In this document: positions 1 to 7,254 of the stretch, piece by piece
How the letters are laid out: every line of letters begins with the position of its first letter
How positions within the stretch are numbered: position 1 is the stretch's first letter
Origin: Thiobacillus sp.
Lineage (GTDB): Bacteria > Pseudomonadota > Gammaproteobacteria > Burkholderiales > Thiobacillaceae
Reading direction: 5' to 3'
Assembly: GCA_024710445.1 (NCBI GenBank)
Contig: JANJUT010000289.1
Span: 1 to 19,274 of the forward strand
Length of the DNA: 19,274 nucleotides
Program-made: the position numbers and the translations under genes
The notes under the pieces: model-generated
Database searches by the model: none
What the model saw: only the letters and a program-made list of their open reading frames with translations
What the model was told of the DNA's origin: nothing

Positions 1-114
1 ATCGTCGACTACACCCAGCATGAAGGTCTGGCCGAGCGTCTTGTCGGCCGCCTGGGCGTCACCCTGGGCAAGGCCTGGGCCCCATTCGAAAAATCAGGCC
101 TTGTTCTGCGTTGA
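1..114 (+). CDS. 3' end of an unrecognised gene (partial)
   Basis: Frame 1 is open from the first base of the window to a TGA at 112-114, giving the last 37 residues of a protein whose start lies outside the window. The tail ends in WAPFEKSGLVLR. I do not recognise the family and see no motif that would assign a function. The stop codon overlaps the TTG start of the following rof gene (TTGA), so the two genes are probably co-transcribed and may be translationally coupled. That overlap, and the continuous open frame with a normal residue mix, are the evidence that it is real coding sequence. Confidence 0.6.
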   Translation: MVDYTQHEGLAERLVGRLGVTLGKAWAPFEKSGLVLR

Positions 115-338
115 ACGACTATCAGCCCATTGCCTGTGCAGATCATGAGCGACTGGAGTTCGCCGTGCTGACGCGGCAATGGCTGGAAGTGAACGTGATA
201 GCAGGCGACCGGCCGGGCCATCAGCGACTGCTGCCCGTGGATGTCTATACCCGTGAGAGAGCGGAGTGGCTGGTGGCAAGGACGGAATCCGGCGAGCAAC
301 TGACGCTGCGGCTTGATTGGCTTGAATTGGAAGTATGA
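111..338 (+). CDS. rof: Rof (YaeO)-like Rho-binding antiterminator
   Basis: This 75-residue protein resembles E. coli Rof (YaeO), a small protein that binds transcription terminator Rho and inhibits termination. The N-terminus MNDYQPIACADHERLE lines up with the start of E. coli Rof as I remember it (MNDTYQPINC..DNLE). The C-terminal LTLRLDWLELEV fits the last strands of its Sm-like fold. The start is TTG at 111-113, overlapping the TGA of the preceding gene. This start is favoured because it reproduces the family's N-terminus exactly where the reading frame would otherwise have no start. No good Shine-Dalgarno is visible, which suggests coupling to upstream translation. The protein is slightly shorter than E. 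coli Rof (about 84 residues). The family call rests on remembered similarity. Confidence 0.75.
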   Translation: MNDYQPIACADHERLEFAVLTRQWLEVNVIAGDRPGHQRLLPVDVYTRERAEWLVARTESGEQLTLRLDWLELEV

Positions 339-444
339 AGGAAATTGCTGAAAGGCAGGCTCGCAGCAACGCCCCCCCTCGTAAATTGTTCAGTACAAGA
401 ATAAACCCTGAGACCTGTGTGAAGCTGGATCAGGCTAAATAAAT

Positions 445-1641
445 ATGTCGCAATCCCCGCCTATGTCTGGTCGAAACTGGTTCGGCCTTCTTAAATCCTT
501 TATCCGCACCCGTTTAGTTGCCGATACTCCGGTGCTCTCATATGCCGAAAGTGCGCGCTCTGCACTGGGGGCACTGATTGGGCTGGGTCTGGCGGGGGCG
601 TTGCTGCACCTCAATGCCGACGCCTCGTTCTGGCTCATCGCGCCAATTGGCGGCAGTGCCATCATCCTCTTTACCTTGCCGCACAGCCCGCTTGCCCAGC
701 CATGGTCGGTGTTCGGTGGTTATTTCATGGCCATGAGCGCGGCCTACCTGAGTGTTTTTCTCATGCCCACCCCTTTGCTGGCAGCTGCGGTAGCGGTGGC
801 GGGCAACATATGGTTGATGGCGCGTTTCAACTGCATGCATCCGCCGGGTGGCGCACTGGCCTTGTTTATTGCCCTGGCGGGCGCGCCGGGTCTGGCCAAC
901 GCGGGCAGCGAGGTTGTGCTGGTAATGGAGAATGTCGCGGTCATTCTGGCCGCCGCGTTGCTGGTGAACAACCTGATGCCGGGCCGCAGTTATCCCTACC
1001 GTCGCGTCAAGGACAAGGAGAATGTGCACCGCACGGGGGATGCCTCGCCAATCGTCCGTGCCGGCCTGACGCATGCAGATCTGGATGCGGCGATCCAGTC
1101 CATCGGCACCTACGTGGACATGCAGGAAAACGAACTGGTGAGGCTTTACAACCTTGCAGTGGACAATGCCTTCGACCGCCAACTGGCATTGTCCTGTGCG
1201 GACATCATGTCGCGCAGCATCGTTACGGTGAGTTTTGCCACCGAACTGGAGGAAGCCTGGAACCTGCTGCGTGCCCACAAGATCAAGGCCCTGCCGGTGG
1301 TGGACAATTTTGGTCGGTTGGTCGGTATGGTTACTGTGGCCGACTTCCTGCGCCAGCTTGACGATACGACGGCAGCAGGGCTGGCGGTACGCCTGCAGGG
1401 ATTGTTGCGACGTACACCTGGTGAAAACTCGGAAAAGGCCGAAGTGGTCGGGCAGATCATGACATCGAACATCTCGAGCGCCCACGCGGATACCCCCATC
1501 TCTGAACTGGTGCACCAACTGTCGGAGAATAATCTGCACCATGTCCCGGTGCTGGATGAAAGAAACAGGGTGATAGGCATGATCACCCAGTCCGATCTGA
1601 TCGTGGCGCTGTATAAGCGCATCGCCATGGCGGTTGCGTAA
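445..1641 (+). CDS. HPP family membrane protein with two CBS domains
   Basis: This is a 398-residue inner-membrane protein. About residues 38-178 are hydrophobic and form several membrane segments. They contain the family signature MHPPGGA at 131-137 and a preceding APIGGSA motif at 66-72. A soluble C-terminal half carries two CBS domains, at about 252-305 (IMSRSIVTV, then LPVVD and GMVTVADFL) and 336-390 (IMTSNISSA, then VPVLD and GMITQSDL). CBS pairs usually bind adenine nucleotides and gate the attached module. Some HPP proteins of cyanobacteria and plant chloroplasts take part in nitrite transport, but the substrate here is unknown. The ATG at 445 gives a normal N-terminus. There is only a weak ribosome site, and an in-frame ATG at 463 is an alternative. 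The gene stands alone, 106 bases after rof, so its own promoter is likely, though I could not identify a clear one. Confidence 0.85.
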   Translation: MSQSPPMSGRNWFGLLKSFIRTRLVADTPVLSYAESARSALGALIGLGLAGALLHLNADASFWLIAPIGGSAIILFTLPHSPLAQPWSVFGGYFMAMSAAYLSVFLMPTPLLAAAVAVAGNIWLMARFNCMHPPGGALALFIALAGAPGLANAGSEVVLVMENVAVILAAALLVNNLMPGRSYPYRRVKDKENVHRTGDASPIVRAGLTHADLDAAIQSIGTYVDMQENELVRLYNLAVDNAFDRQLALSCADIMSRSIVTVSFATELEEAWNLLRAHKIKALPVVDNFGRLVGMVTVADFLRQLDDTTAAGLAVRLQGLLRRTPGENSEKAEVVGQIMTSNISSAHADTPISELVHQLSENNLHHVPVLDERNRVIGMITQSDLIVALYKRIAMAVA

Positions 1642-1783
1642 TGTTCGTGTAAAGAACCAGGACGGCTCAGCGACTGGGCGTGCAGTTTGTCAGCTGAAGG
1701 GGGCGATCATGCTTCTCGCTGATTGTTGATTTGGCTTTGCGAATGTTGTCTTTTCCCGTTGTGCCAAGACATCAAGCCCAATG

Positions 1784-2242
1784 TCACTGGCGGACATGAG
1801 GGAGGCTGGAAAATATCGCTGTGGGGTTTACAGACGCCAGGATCATTTCCCGGGCGTGCGTGACAAATTGCGTCAAAGCTGCACATTTTGCATGGCACGC
1901 GCTGGTTCGATCATCGATCAGTCTGGATACAGTGACGGCCAGGGCATCGCATGCGTTCATCAAACGCTCCATTCCTGCCATTCCGGCACATTCGCGTACC
2001 CGCAATAGCGCAAGGGCATAAGTCAGGATCTTGTCCTGGGTCAGCTTGTCAGGATGGTTAAAGCAGCCATCGGCTACGATGTCTTCGATTTTAGCCAGGG
2101 CATCCATGGCCGACGCAACAGAATCGGCCAGCGGATGAGACGTCAGCATGCGCCTACGCTTTGCACTGCCATGAACCTTGCCATGAATGAGCGCAGTCAT
2201 ATCGATGCGCTGGTCAACATTCAGGTGATTAACATTGCGCAC
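1784..2242 (-). CDS. Unrecognised 152-residue, probably helical protein
   Basis: I do not recognise this protein. It starts at GTG (2242-2240), seven bases after a clear AGGAG. That is the main evidence that it is real rather than a shadow of the small plus-strand frames here. Residues from about 35 onward look all-helical, with regularly spaced Leu, Ala, Met and Ile. There is no signal peptide or membrane segment. The second half has a Cys-rich stretch (RECAGM, NACDAL, ACHAKCAAL) with four Cys, but their spacing is not a standard zinc knuckle. The general look recalls HPt-like or CheA-type helical bundles, but I see no phosphorylatable His motif, so I assign no function. The gene is isolated, convergent with the HPP gene and divergent from dbpA. 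A weak promoter (TTACAC, 18 bases, TACACT on the minus strand, 2290-2261) lies just upstream. Confidence 0.65.
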   Translation of the reverse strand: MRNVNHLNVDQRIDMTALIHGKVHGSAKRRRMLTSHPLADSVASAMDALAKIEDIVADGCFNHPDKLTQDKILTYALALLRVRECAGMAGMERLMNACDALAVTVSRLIDDRTSACHAKCAALTQFVTHAREMILASVNPTAIFSSLPHVRQ

Positions 2243-2249
2243 AATGATT

Positions 2250-2254
2250 CTCCT
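2250..2254 (-). promoter_or_regulatory. Shine-Dalgarno that fixes a GTG start
   Basis: AGGAG on the minus strand sits seven bases before the GTG at 2242-2240. It supports both the strand and the start of the 152-residue unknown protein. Confidence 0.7.
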
Positions 2255-2440
2255 GTAAAAAGTGTAGAAATGGCACGCTACGGCGTGTAAGCGCTGTGTG
2301 CCGACATGAATGCTTGCTCGCTCAAGCCGGGGTTTTCAACTTTCTATAGACCACTCCAAGCAGTTCACGTTCGCAGGTAATTGCGGTTGAAGCAGTAACG
2401 GACGGAATTGCTTGGGCTTTAATTTTTGTACTATTGAAGC

Positions 2441-2456
2441 TGGTATATATGTACCA
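2441..2456. repeat. 16-base inverted repeat, possible operator
   Basis: TGGTA and TACCA flank a six-base TATATG centre. The repeat lies in an AT-rich patch about 155 bases before dbpA and about 200 bases before the unknown minus-strand gene. It could be a dimeric regulator's site. The arms are short enough for chance, and no second copy was noticed. Confidence 0.3.
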
Positions 2457-2600
2457 ACCCCATCGTGGCAGGCGATAGACTTGATAGGGTGCAGGTTGCG
2501 CATCAAAGGCCTTGTTTTTGGCATGGTCTACAGGATGGCAAATAATCAGTGAGCCCTGACCGTTGGCTCATGGCCCGAATCCAACTTGACGCCACCCCCG

Positions 2601-2606
2601 TATAAT
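2601..2606 (+). promoter_or_regulatory. dbpA -10 element (TATAAT)
   Basis: A perfect TATAAT ends five bases before the dbpA ATG. Transcription would begin about six or seven bases downstream, at or next to the start codon, giving a leaderless or almost leaderless mRNA. A TTGAC is nearby (2586-2590) but only about ten bases away, too close to be the matching -35. At the right distance I see nothing close to consensus. Assignment rests on the -10 match and its position. Confidence 0.5.
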
Positions 2607-2611
2607 CCGGC

Positions 2612-4102
2612 ATGACCAATCAGCAACTTCCCCATTCTCATACCCCACCCACCGATGCTTCTGGGGGGGGCGCACCGTTCGACACCCTTCCGCTGGCACC
2701 TGCCATGCAGGCCAATCTACGGCAGTTGAGTTACCTGAATATGACACCGATCCAGGCAGCAAGCTTGCCCATTGCGCTGGCGGGGCATGACCTGATTGCG
2801 CAGGCGAAAACCGGCAGTGGCAAGACGGCGGCATTTGGCCTCCCGCTGCTGACCCGTCTGAATGTGCGATTTTTTGGGGTGCAGGCGCTGGTGATGTGTC
2901 CGACGCGCGAACTGGCCGACCAGGTGGCGCAGGAGCTGCGCCGGCTGGCACGCTGTATGGATAACATCAAGATTCTGACACTGGTCGGCGGCTCGACGAT
3001 GCGCCCGCAAATGGCGAGCCTGGAGCATGGTGCCCATATCGTGGTTGGCACGCCGGGCCGCATCATGGATCACCTGCAACGCGGCAGTCTGAACCTGGAG
3101 GGCTTGAATACGCTGGTGCTCGACGAGGCCGACCGCATGCTGGACATGGGCTTCTACGACGACATTGCCTTCATCGCCCGGCAATGCCCGGCCAAACGCC
3201 AGACATTGCTGTTTTCCGCCACCTATCCCGAGGGCATTGCAGAACTGGGCCGTCGATTCATGCGACAGCCGCAAGAAGTGAAACTGCTGGAACGGCATGA
3301 GAACGACAAGATTCGCCAGCGTTTCTACGAGGTCAGCAACGACGAGCGGCTGCAGGCGGTGGCGTTGTTGCTCAAGCATTACCGCCCGGTCAGCACGCTG
3401 GCCTTTTGCAACACTCGCCAGCGATGCCGTGATCTGGTTGAGCTCCTGCGCGATCAGGGCTTTCACGCGCTGGCCCTGCACGGCGAACTGGAGCAGCGCG
3501 AGCGTGACCAGGTACTGGTGCAATTCGCCAATCGCAGCTGCTCGGTGCTGGTGGCGACCGACGTAGCCGCACGCGGCCTCGATATCGACCAGCTCGAAGC
3601 GGTGATCAACGTCGATGTCACGCCCGACCCCGAGGTCTATATCCACCGCATCGGTCGCACTGGGCGCGCCGACCAGGACGGCTGGGCGCTGAGCCTTGCC
3701 AGCCCCAACCAGATGCGGCGTGTGGCCAATATCGTTCAGGAACTGGGCTCGGGGGTGGAGTGGCATCCGCTCAGCGAGTTGCAACCCGCCAGCGATGAGC
3801 CGCTGGTCCCGCCGATGGCCACCTTGCAGATTTTGGGTGGCCGCAAGGAGAAGATTCGCCCCGGCGATGTGCTGGGCGCGCTCACCAGCGGGGCCGGTTT
3901 TACCCGCGAACAGATTGGCAAAATCACCGTGACCGACATGTCCACCTATGTCGCGGTGGCGCAGGGGATAGCGGAAGAAGCGCAGCGCAGATTGGCCGCG
4001 GGCAAGTTGAAGGGGAAAACCATCAAGGTGCGTATTCTGGATGTTTCCGGGGAGCCGCAGCCTCGGGAAAGCGCCCCTGCCGTAAACCGGCGCAAGCGTT
4101 GA
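2612..4102 (+). CDS. dbpA: ATP-dependent RNA helicase DbpA
   Basis: This is a 496-residue DEAD-box helicase that in E. coli acts on the large ribosomal subunit by recognising hairpin 92 of 23S rRNA. The core motifs appear in order: Q-motif region about 44-48 (MTPIQ), P-loop AKTGSGKT at 65-72, PTREL 97-101, TPGR 147-150, DEAD 171-174, SAT 202-204, ATDVAARGLDI 315-325 and HRIGRTGR 345-352. The C-terminal about 80 residues, beginning near LQILGGRKEKIRPGD, are the DbpA-type RNA-binding domain that separates it from RhlE, SrmB and other relatives. About 20 extra residues precede the region matching the E. coli N-terminus, and these include a GGG run encoded by eight consecutive G (2663-2670). There is no Shine-Dalgarno. 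The gene converges with the methyltransferase gene, with only four bases between the two stop codons. Confidence 0.95.
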   Translation: MTNQQLPHSHTPPTDASGGGAPFDTLPLAPAMQANLRQLSYLNMTPIQAASLPIALAGHDLIAQAKTGSGKTAAFGLPLLTRLNVRFFGVQALVMCPTRELADQVAQELRRLARCMDNIKILTLVGGSTMRPQMASLEHGAHIVVGTPGRIMDHLQRGSLNLEGLNTLVLDEADRMLDMGFYDDIAFIARQCPAKRQTLLFSATYPEGIAELGRRFMRQPQEVKLLERHENDKIRQRFYEVSNDERLQAVALLLKHYRPVSTLAFCNTRQRCRDLVELLRDQGFHALALHGELEQRERDQVLVQFANRSCSVLVATDVAARGLDIDQLEAVINVDVTPDPEVYIHRIGRTGRADQDGWALSLASPNQMRRVANIVQELGSGVEWHPLSELQPASDEPLVPPMATLQILGGRKEKIRPGDVLGALTSGAGFTREQIGKITVTDMSTYVAVAQGIAEEAQRRLAAGKLKGKTIKVRILDVSGEPQPRESAPAVNRRKR

Positions 4103-4106
4103 CCGT

Positions 4107-4814
4107 CTAAATTCCGATTCCGAAAACCACCAGCCGATCCTTGACCACATCGGTCTGCCCGCGCCAGTGCTTGGCGCTGCGGGTCTGGATCAACTGCCCC
4201 GGCAGGCTGAGATCTGCCCCGACGCTGATAAAGGTGCCGGGCGATAGCGTGGTGGCCAGTGCATCCATCAGCGTCACGCTACGGTAGGGTGTTTCGATAA
4301 ACAATTGCGTGGCTTTGTCGCGCCGCGCAGTGATTTCCAGCTCACGAATTTTCTGGCCGCGCTCGGGTTCCTTGGCAGGCAGGTAGCCATGGAAGGCAAA
4401 GTGCTGCCCACCCAGGCCCGAAGCCATCAGCGCCAGCAGAATCGACGATGGGCCGATCAGCGGAACCACCGGAATATTGTCGCGATGTGCGGCCATGACC
4501 AGTGCGGCGCCGGGGTCGGCGACGGCAGGGCAACCGGCTTCGGACAGTAGACCAACGTCTTCCCCAGCCTTGAGCGGCGCCAGTAGCTGAGGAATTGCTG
4601 CGGCGGGTGTGTGTTCGTTGAGCTCTTCGATCTGTAGCGCCTGGATCGGCAGCGGGTGGCCCATGGCTTTGAGGTGTGCGCGGGCAGTTTTTGCACGCTC
4701 GACGACGAAGTGTTCAAGTCGACGCGCGACCGCGAGCGTATCCGGTGGCAGGCACGTATCAGGGCTGACCGGTCCGAGCGGTACCGGGATCAGGTAAAGC
4801 GTGCCGCGGGCCAT
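4107..4814 (-). CDS. SAM-dependent methyltransferase, tetrapyrrole-methylase fold (RsmI-related)
   Basis: This 235-residue protein belongs to the tetrapyrrole (corrin/porphyrin) methylase superfamily and is closest to the RsmI branch, which 2'-O-methylates C1402 of 16S rRNA. Visible motifs are GTLYLIPVPLG at 4-14, the SAM-site stretch GLLSEAGCPAVADPGA at 88-103, GPSSILLALMASG at 121-133, FHGYLP 141-146 and FIETPYR 172-178. It differs from canonical RsmI in being about 50 residues shorter and in having VPLG where RsmI has TPIGN. It is therefore probably a paralogue with another, unknown substrate. Its ATG overlaps the TGA of yceF by one base (TGATG), making it the last gene of the pycA-pycB-yceF operon. 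I know the arrangement beside a Maf gene recurs in betaproteobacteria, but not a proven function. Confidence 0.85.
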   Translation of the reverse strand: MARGTLYLIPVPLGPVSPDTCLPPDTLAVARRLEHFVVERAKTARAHLKAMGHPLPIQALQIEELNEHTPAAAIPQLLAPLKAGEDVGLLSEAGCPAVADPGAALVMAAHRDNIPVVPLIGPSSILLALMASGLGGQHFAFHGYLPAKEPERGQKIRELEITARRDKATQLFIETPYRSVTLMDALATTLSPGTFISVGADLSLPGQLIQTRSAKHWRGQTDVVKDRLVVFGIGI

Positions 4815-5407
4815 CAGGATGCTTTCGGCGCGGTCAGAATGTCCACGCCTTCGTTCAGCAGCATTTCAGTCAGCGCCATCAGCGGCAAGCCGATCAAGGC
4901 GGTGGGATCAGGGCTGTCCATACGCTCCATCAGAGCGATGCCGAGCGATTCGCTCTTGGCTGAGCCAGCGCAGTCGTAGGGCTGCTCTTTTTCGAGATAA
5001 GCGGTGATCTGCGCATCGGTGAGCGGGCGGATGTGCACCACGGTCGGCACGTCGCGCGTTTGTGTGTTTCCAGTGCGACTGTTCAGCAGCGTCAGCGCGG
5101 TGTGGAACACCATCGCCTTGCCCTGCATTTTTTTTAGCTGGGCAAAGGCGTTGTCGAAATTGCCGGGCTTGCCGAGCTGTTCGCTGTCGAGCATCAGTAC
5201 CTGGTCGGAGCCGATGATGAGCGCGTCGGGATACGTCATTGCTGCGGCCTGCGCCTTGAGTACCGACAGGCGCAGCGCCGTAGCCGAGGGCGATTCATTC
5301 GGCAGCGAGGTTTCGTCGACATCGGGCGAAAGTACCTCGAACGGCATCCCCAGGCGTGTCAGCAACTCGCGCCGGTAGCGTGAGGTGGAAGCGAGAACCA
5401 GGGTCAT
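4814..5407 (-). CDS. yceF: Maf-family nucleotide pyrophosphatase, YceF type (m7GTP)
   Basis: This 197-residue protein is a Maf/HAM1-fold pyrophosphatase that hydrolyses modified nucleotides to monophosphates. The E. coli YceF subgroup prefers 7-methyl-GTP. Diagnostic parts are the N-terminal LASTSRYRRELL at 4-15, the VDETSLPNESP stretch, GSDQVLMLD, and the C-terminal GSAKSESLGI and GLPLMALTEMLL. These match remembered E. coli YceF (GSDQVCVLDG, GSFKSEGFGI, GLPLIAL) better than the dTTP/UTP-specific YhdE subgroup. Its ATG overlaps the pycB stop by four bases (ATGA), and its own stop overlaps the next start. In E. coli yceF also sits beside yceD-rpmF. Here the pycAB genes separate them and yceF is transcribed away. 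A run of eight A in the coding strand (5135-5128) lies inside the gene at Leu-Lys-Lys. Confidence 0.9.
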   Translation of the reverse strand: MTLVLASTSRYRRELLTRLGMPFEVLSPDVDETSLPNESPSATALRLSVLKAQAAAMTYPDALIIGSDQVLMLDSEQLGKPGNFDNAFAQLKKMQGKAMVFHTALTLLNSRTGNTQTRDVPTVVHIRPLTDAQITAYLEKEQPYDCAGSAKSESLGIALMERMDSPDPTALIGLPLMALTEMLLNEGVDILTAPKAS

Positions 5408-7251
5408 TCCGGCTGAATTTCCACCAGCGCCATGTCGGGGGTGACCGCGTCACCTTTCTTGGCGAAGATGCTGATGACGACACCGGCGATCGGCGCCTGC
5501 ACCTCGTTTTCCATTTTCATCGCCTCGATCACCAGCACGCCGTCGCCAGCCTTCACGTTCTGTCCGATGCTCACCAGCACGTCGACAATGGTGCCGGGCA
5601 TGGCGGCGGTGACGTGGCCGGGGTGGCTGGGACGCGGTTTTTGTCCGGGGGCGACCGTAGTCGCAGCGGTTTTGCGCGGCGCGCCGTCGCCGCCCGTGGA
5701 CACGGCAACTTCGTTCAGGGCCTCGACCAGGACTTCTTCCGAGACACCGTCAATCGATACAAAGTAGGGTCGTTGAGTGGCGTCCGCATGGCCGCTGCCC
5801 GTCAGCTTGATGTGGTAGGTCTCGCCGTGCAGCGTGATCTTGAATTCATCAGCGGCGTAGCGCGGCGCATTGTCTTGCTCGGCACTCCCCGGCGGCAGCA
5901 GCGATTCAGGCTTGAGGCTGCCGGCGGCGCGTTCCTGCAGCCAGGTTTTGCCGATCTCTGGAAACATGGCGTAGGTCAGTACATCCTCGTCGGACTTGGC
6001 CAGACTGTCGATTTCCCCGCGCAGCTTGTCGAGCTCGTCGGCGAGCAAATCGGCCGGTCGGCAGGTGGTGACTTCAAGATCGCCAATGGCCAGCTTGCGG
6101 ACTTCTTCGTTGACGTGGCCTGGCGCCTGCCCGTAGCGACCCTGAAGGTAAAGCTTTACTTCGTTGGTCACTGATTTGTAGCGTGCGCCGGTCATGACGT
6201 TCAATGCAGCCTGGGTGCCGACAATCTGCGAGGTGGGCGTGACCAGCGGCGGGAAGCCGAGGTCTTCGCGCACGCGCGGGATTTCCTCAAGCACGGCGTC
6301 CATGCTGTCGATGGCACCTTGCTCCTTGAGCTGGTTGGCGAGGTTGGAAATCATTCCGCCCGGCACCTGGTTGATTAGTACGCGCGTGTCGGTTCCGGTA
6401 AAGGCCGATTCAAACTGCCAGTATTTCTTGCGCACGTCCTTGAAGTAGGCCGACACTTCCTCGATCTGCGGCAGCGACAGCCCGGTGTCGTATTCGGTAC
6501 CGGCCAGCGCGGCCACCAGGCTTTGCGTGGTCGGGTGGCTGGCGCCTTCGGCAAACGCGCCAACGCAGGTGTCGATGATGGTGGCGCCGGCCTCCACTGC
6601 CTTGAGGTGTGTCATGTGCGCCAAACCGGACGTGGCGTGGCTGTGGGTGTGAATGGGCAGTTTTGTCGCTTCGCGAATCGCGGTCACCAGTTCGAACGCA
6701 GTGTAGGGCGTGAGCAGGCCTGCCATGTCCTTGATCGCGATGCTGTCGCAGCCCATTTCGGCCAGGCCTTTGGCGAGTTCGACGAAGTAGGCGATATCGT
6801 GCACCGGGCTGGTGGTGTAGCTGACCGTGCCTTCGGCGTGCTTGCCGGCGGCCTTCACGGCCTCGACCGATACCCGCAGGTTACGCAGATCGTTCATGGC
6901 GTCAAAGATGCGGAATACATCGACGCCGTTGTCAGCCGACTTCTGCACGAAGGCGCGCACCACATCGTCGGAGTAATTGCGGTAGCCGAGCAGGTTCTGG
7001 CCGCGCAGCAGCATCTGGATACGCGTGTTGGGCAGTGCGCGGCGCAGCTTGCGCAGGCGTTCCCACGGATCTTCGCGCAGGAAGCGCACGCAGGCGTCGA
7101 AGGTGGCGCCGCCCCAGGCTTCCAGCGACCAGAAGCCGATCTGGTCGAGCGTGCTGCAGATCGGCAGCATGTCGGCGGTCTGCATGCGCGTGGCGATGAG
7201 CGACTGGTGTCCATCGCGCAGAACGAGTTCGGTGACGTGTACTTTGGCCAT
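5404..7251 (-). CDS. pycB: Pyruvate carboxylase subunit B (carboxyltransferase plus biotin carrier)
   Basis: This 615-residue protein transfers carboxyl groups from biotin to pyruvate. Residues about 1-300 are the TIM-barrel carboxyltransferase, with LRDGHQS at 11-17, AIKDMAGLL and the metal-binding HTHSHATSG. Next is the conserved PYC/OADA domain, with the metal and substrate loop replaced by a linker rich in Pro, Gly and Lys. The C-terminal biotinyl domain contains EAMKMENE, with Lys579 as the biotin site. The fold is shared with the alpha subunit of sodium-pumping oxaloacetate decarboxylase. Two facts favour pyruvate carboxylase: a biotin carboxylase gene lies three bases upstream, and no membrane beta or gamma subunit genes are present. 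It would supply oxaloacetate to the TCA cycle and amino-acid synthesis. The gene starts at ATG 7251 after a weak AAGGG and overlaps yceF by four bases. Confidence 0.87.
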   Translation of the reverse strand: MAKVHVTELVLRDGHQSLIATRMQTADMLPICSTLDQIGFWSLEAWGGATFDACVRFLREDPWERLRKLRRALPNTRIQMLLRGQNLLGYRNYSDDVVRAFVQKSADNGVDVFRIFDAMNDLRNLRVSVEAVKAAGKHAEGTVSYTTSPVHDIAYFVELAKGLAEMGCDSIAIKDMAGLLTPYTAFELVTAIREATKLPIHTHSHATSGLAHMTHLKAVEAGATIIDTCVGAFAEGASHPTTQSLVAALAGTEYDTGLSLPQIEEVSAYFKDVRKKYWQFESAFTGTDTRVLINQVPGGMISNLANQLKEQGAIDSMDAVLEEIPRVREDLGFPPLVTPTSQIVGTQAALNVMTGARYKSVTNEVKLYLQGRYGQAPGHVNEEVRKLAIGDLEVTTCRPADLLADELDKLRGEIDSLAKSDEDVLTYAMFPEIGKTWLQERAAGSLKPESLLPPGSAEQDNAPRYAADEFKITLHGETYHIKLTGSGHADATQRPYFVSIDGVSEEVLVEALNEVAVSTGGDGAPRKTAATTVAPGQKPRPSHPGHVTAAMPGTIVDVLVSIGQNVKAGDGVLVIEAMKMENEVQAPIAGVVISIFAKKGDAVTPDMALVEIQPE

Positions 7252-7254
7252 AAT

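Larger units (their letters stand above)
2243..2611. other. 369-base intergenic region, divergent promoters likely
   Basis: No gene is supported here. The region separates the minus-strand unknown gene from plus-strand dbpA, so it must hold both promoters. Around 2415-2460 it is AT-richer than its surroundings and contains a 16-base inverted repeat, TGGTA-TATATG-TACCA, at 2441-2456. A short hairpin, CACGC-TACG-GCGTG, lies at 2274-2287. Immediately before dbpA is a perfect TATAAT. A 62-codon open frame on the minus strand (2336-2524) has no ribosome site and no recognisable sequence, so I do not call it. Confidence 0.6.

Noticed and set aside
538..1542. 334-codon open frame on the minus strand
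   Set aside because: It lies antisense to the HPP-CBS gene, whose domains are clear. The translation is His/Arg/Gln-rich with no family motif.
1781..2290. Small plus-strand frames of 66 to 78 codons
   Set aside because: They overlap the minus-strand gene that has a proper AGGAG and GTG. None has a ribosome site or family resemblance.
2336..2524. Possible 62-codon minus-strand gene in the gap before dbpA
   Set aside because: There is no Shine-Dalgarno before its ATG, no recognisable sequence and no domain. The length is expected by chance.
2717..4150. 477-codon open frame on the minus strand
   Set aside because: It is entirely antisense to dbpA, with low-quality composition and no ribosome site. 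It is a GC-driven shadow frame.
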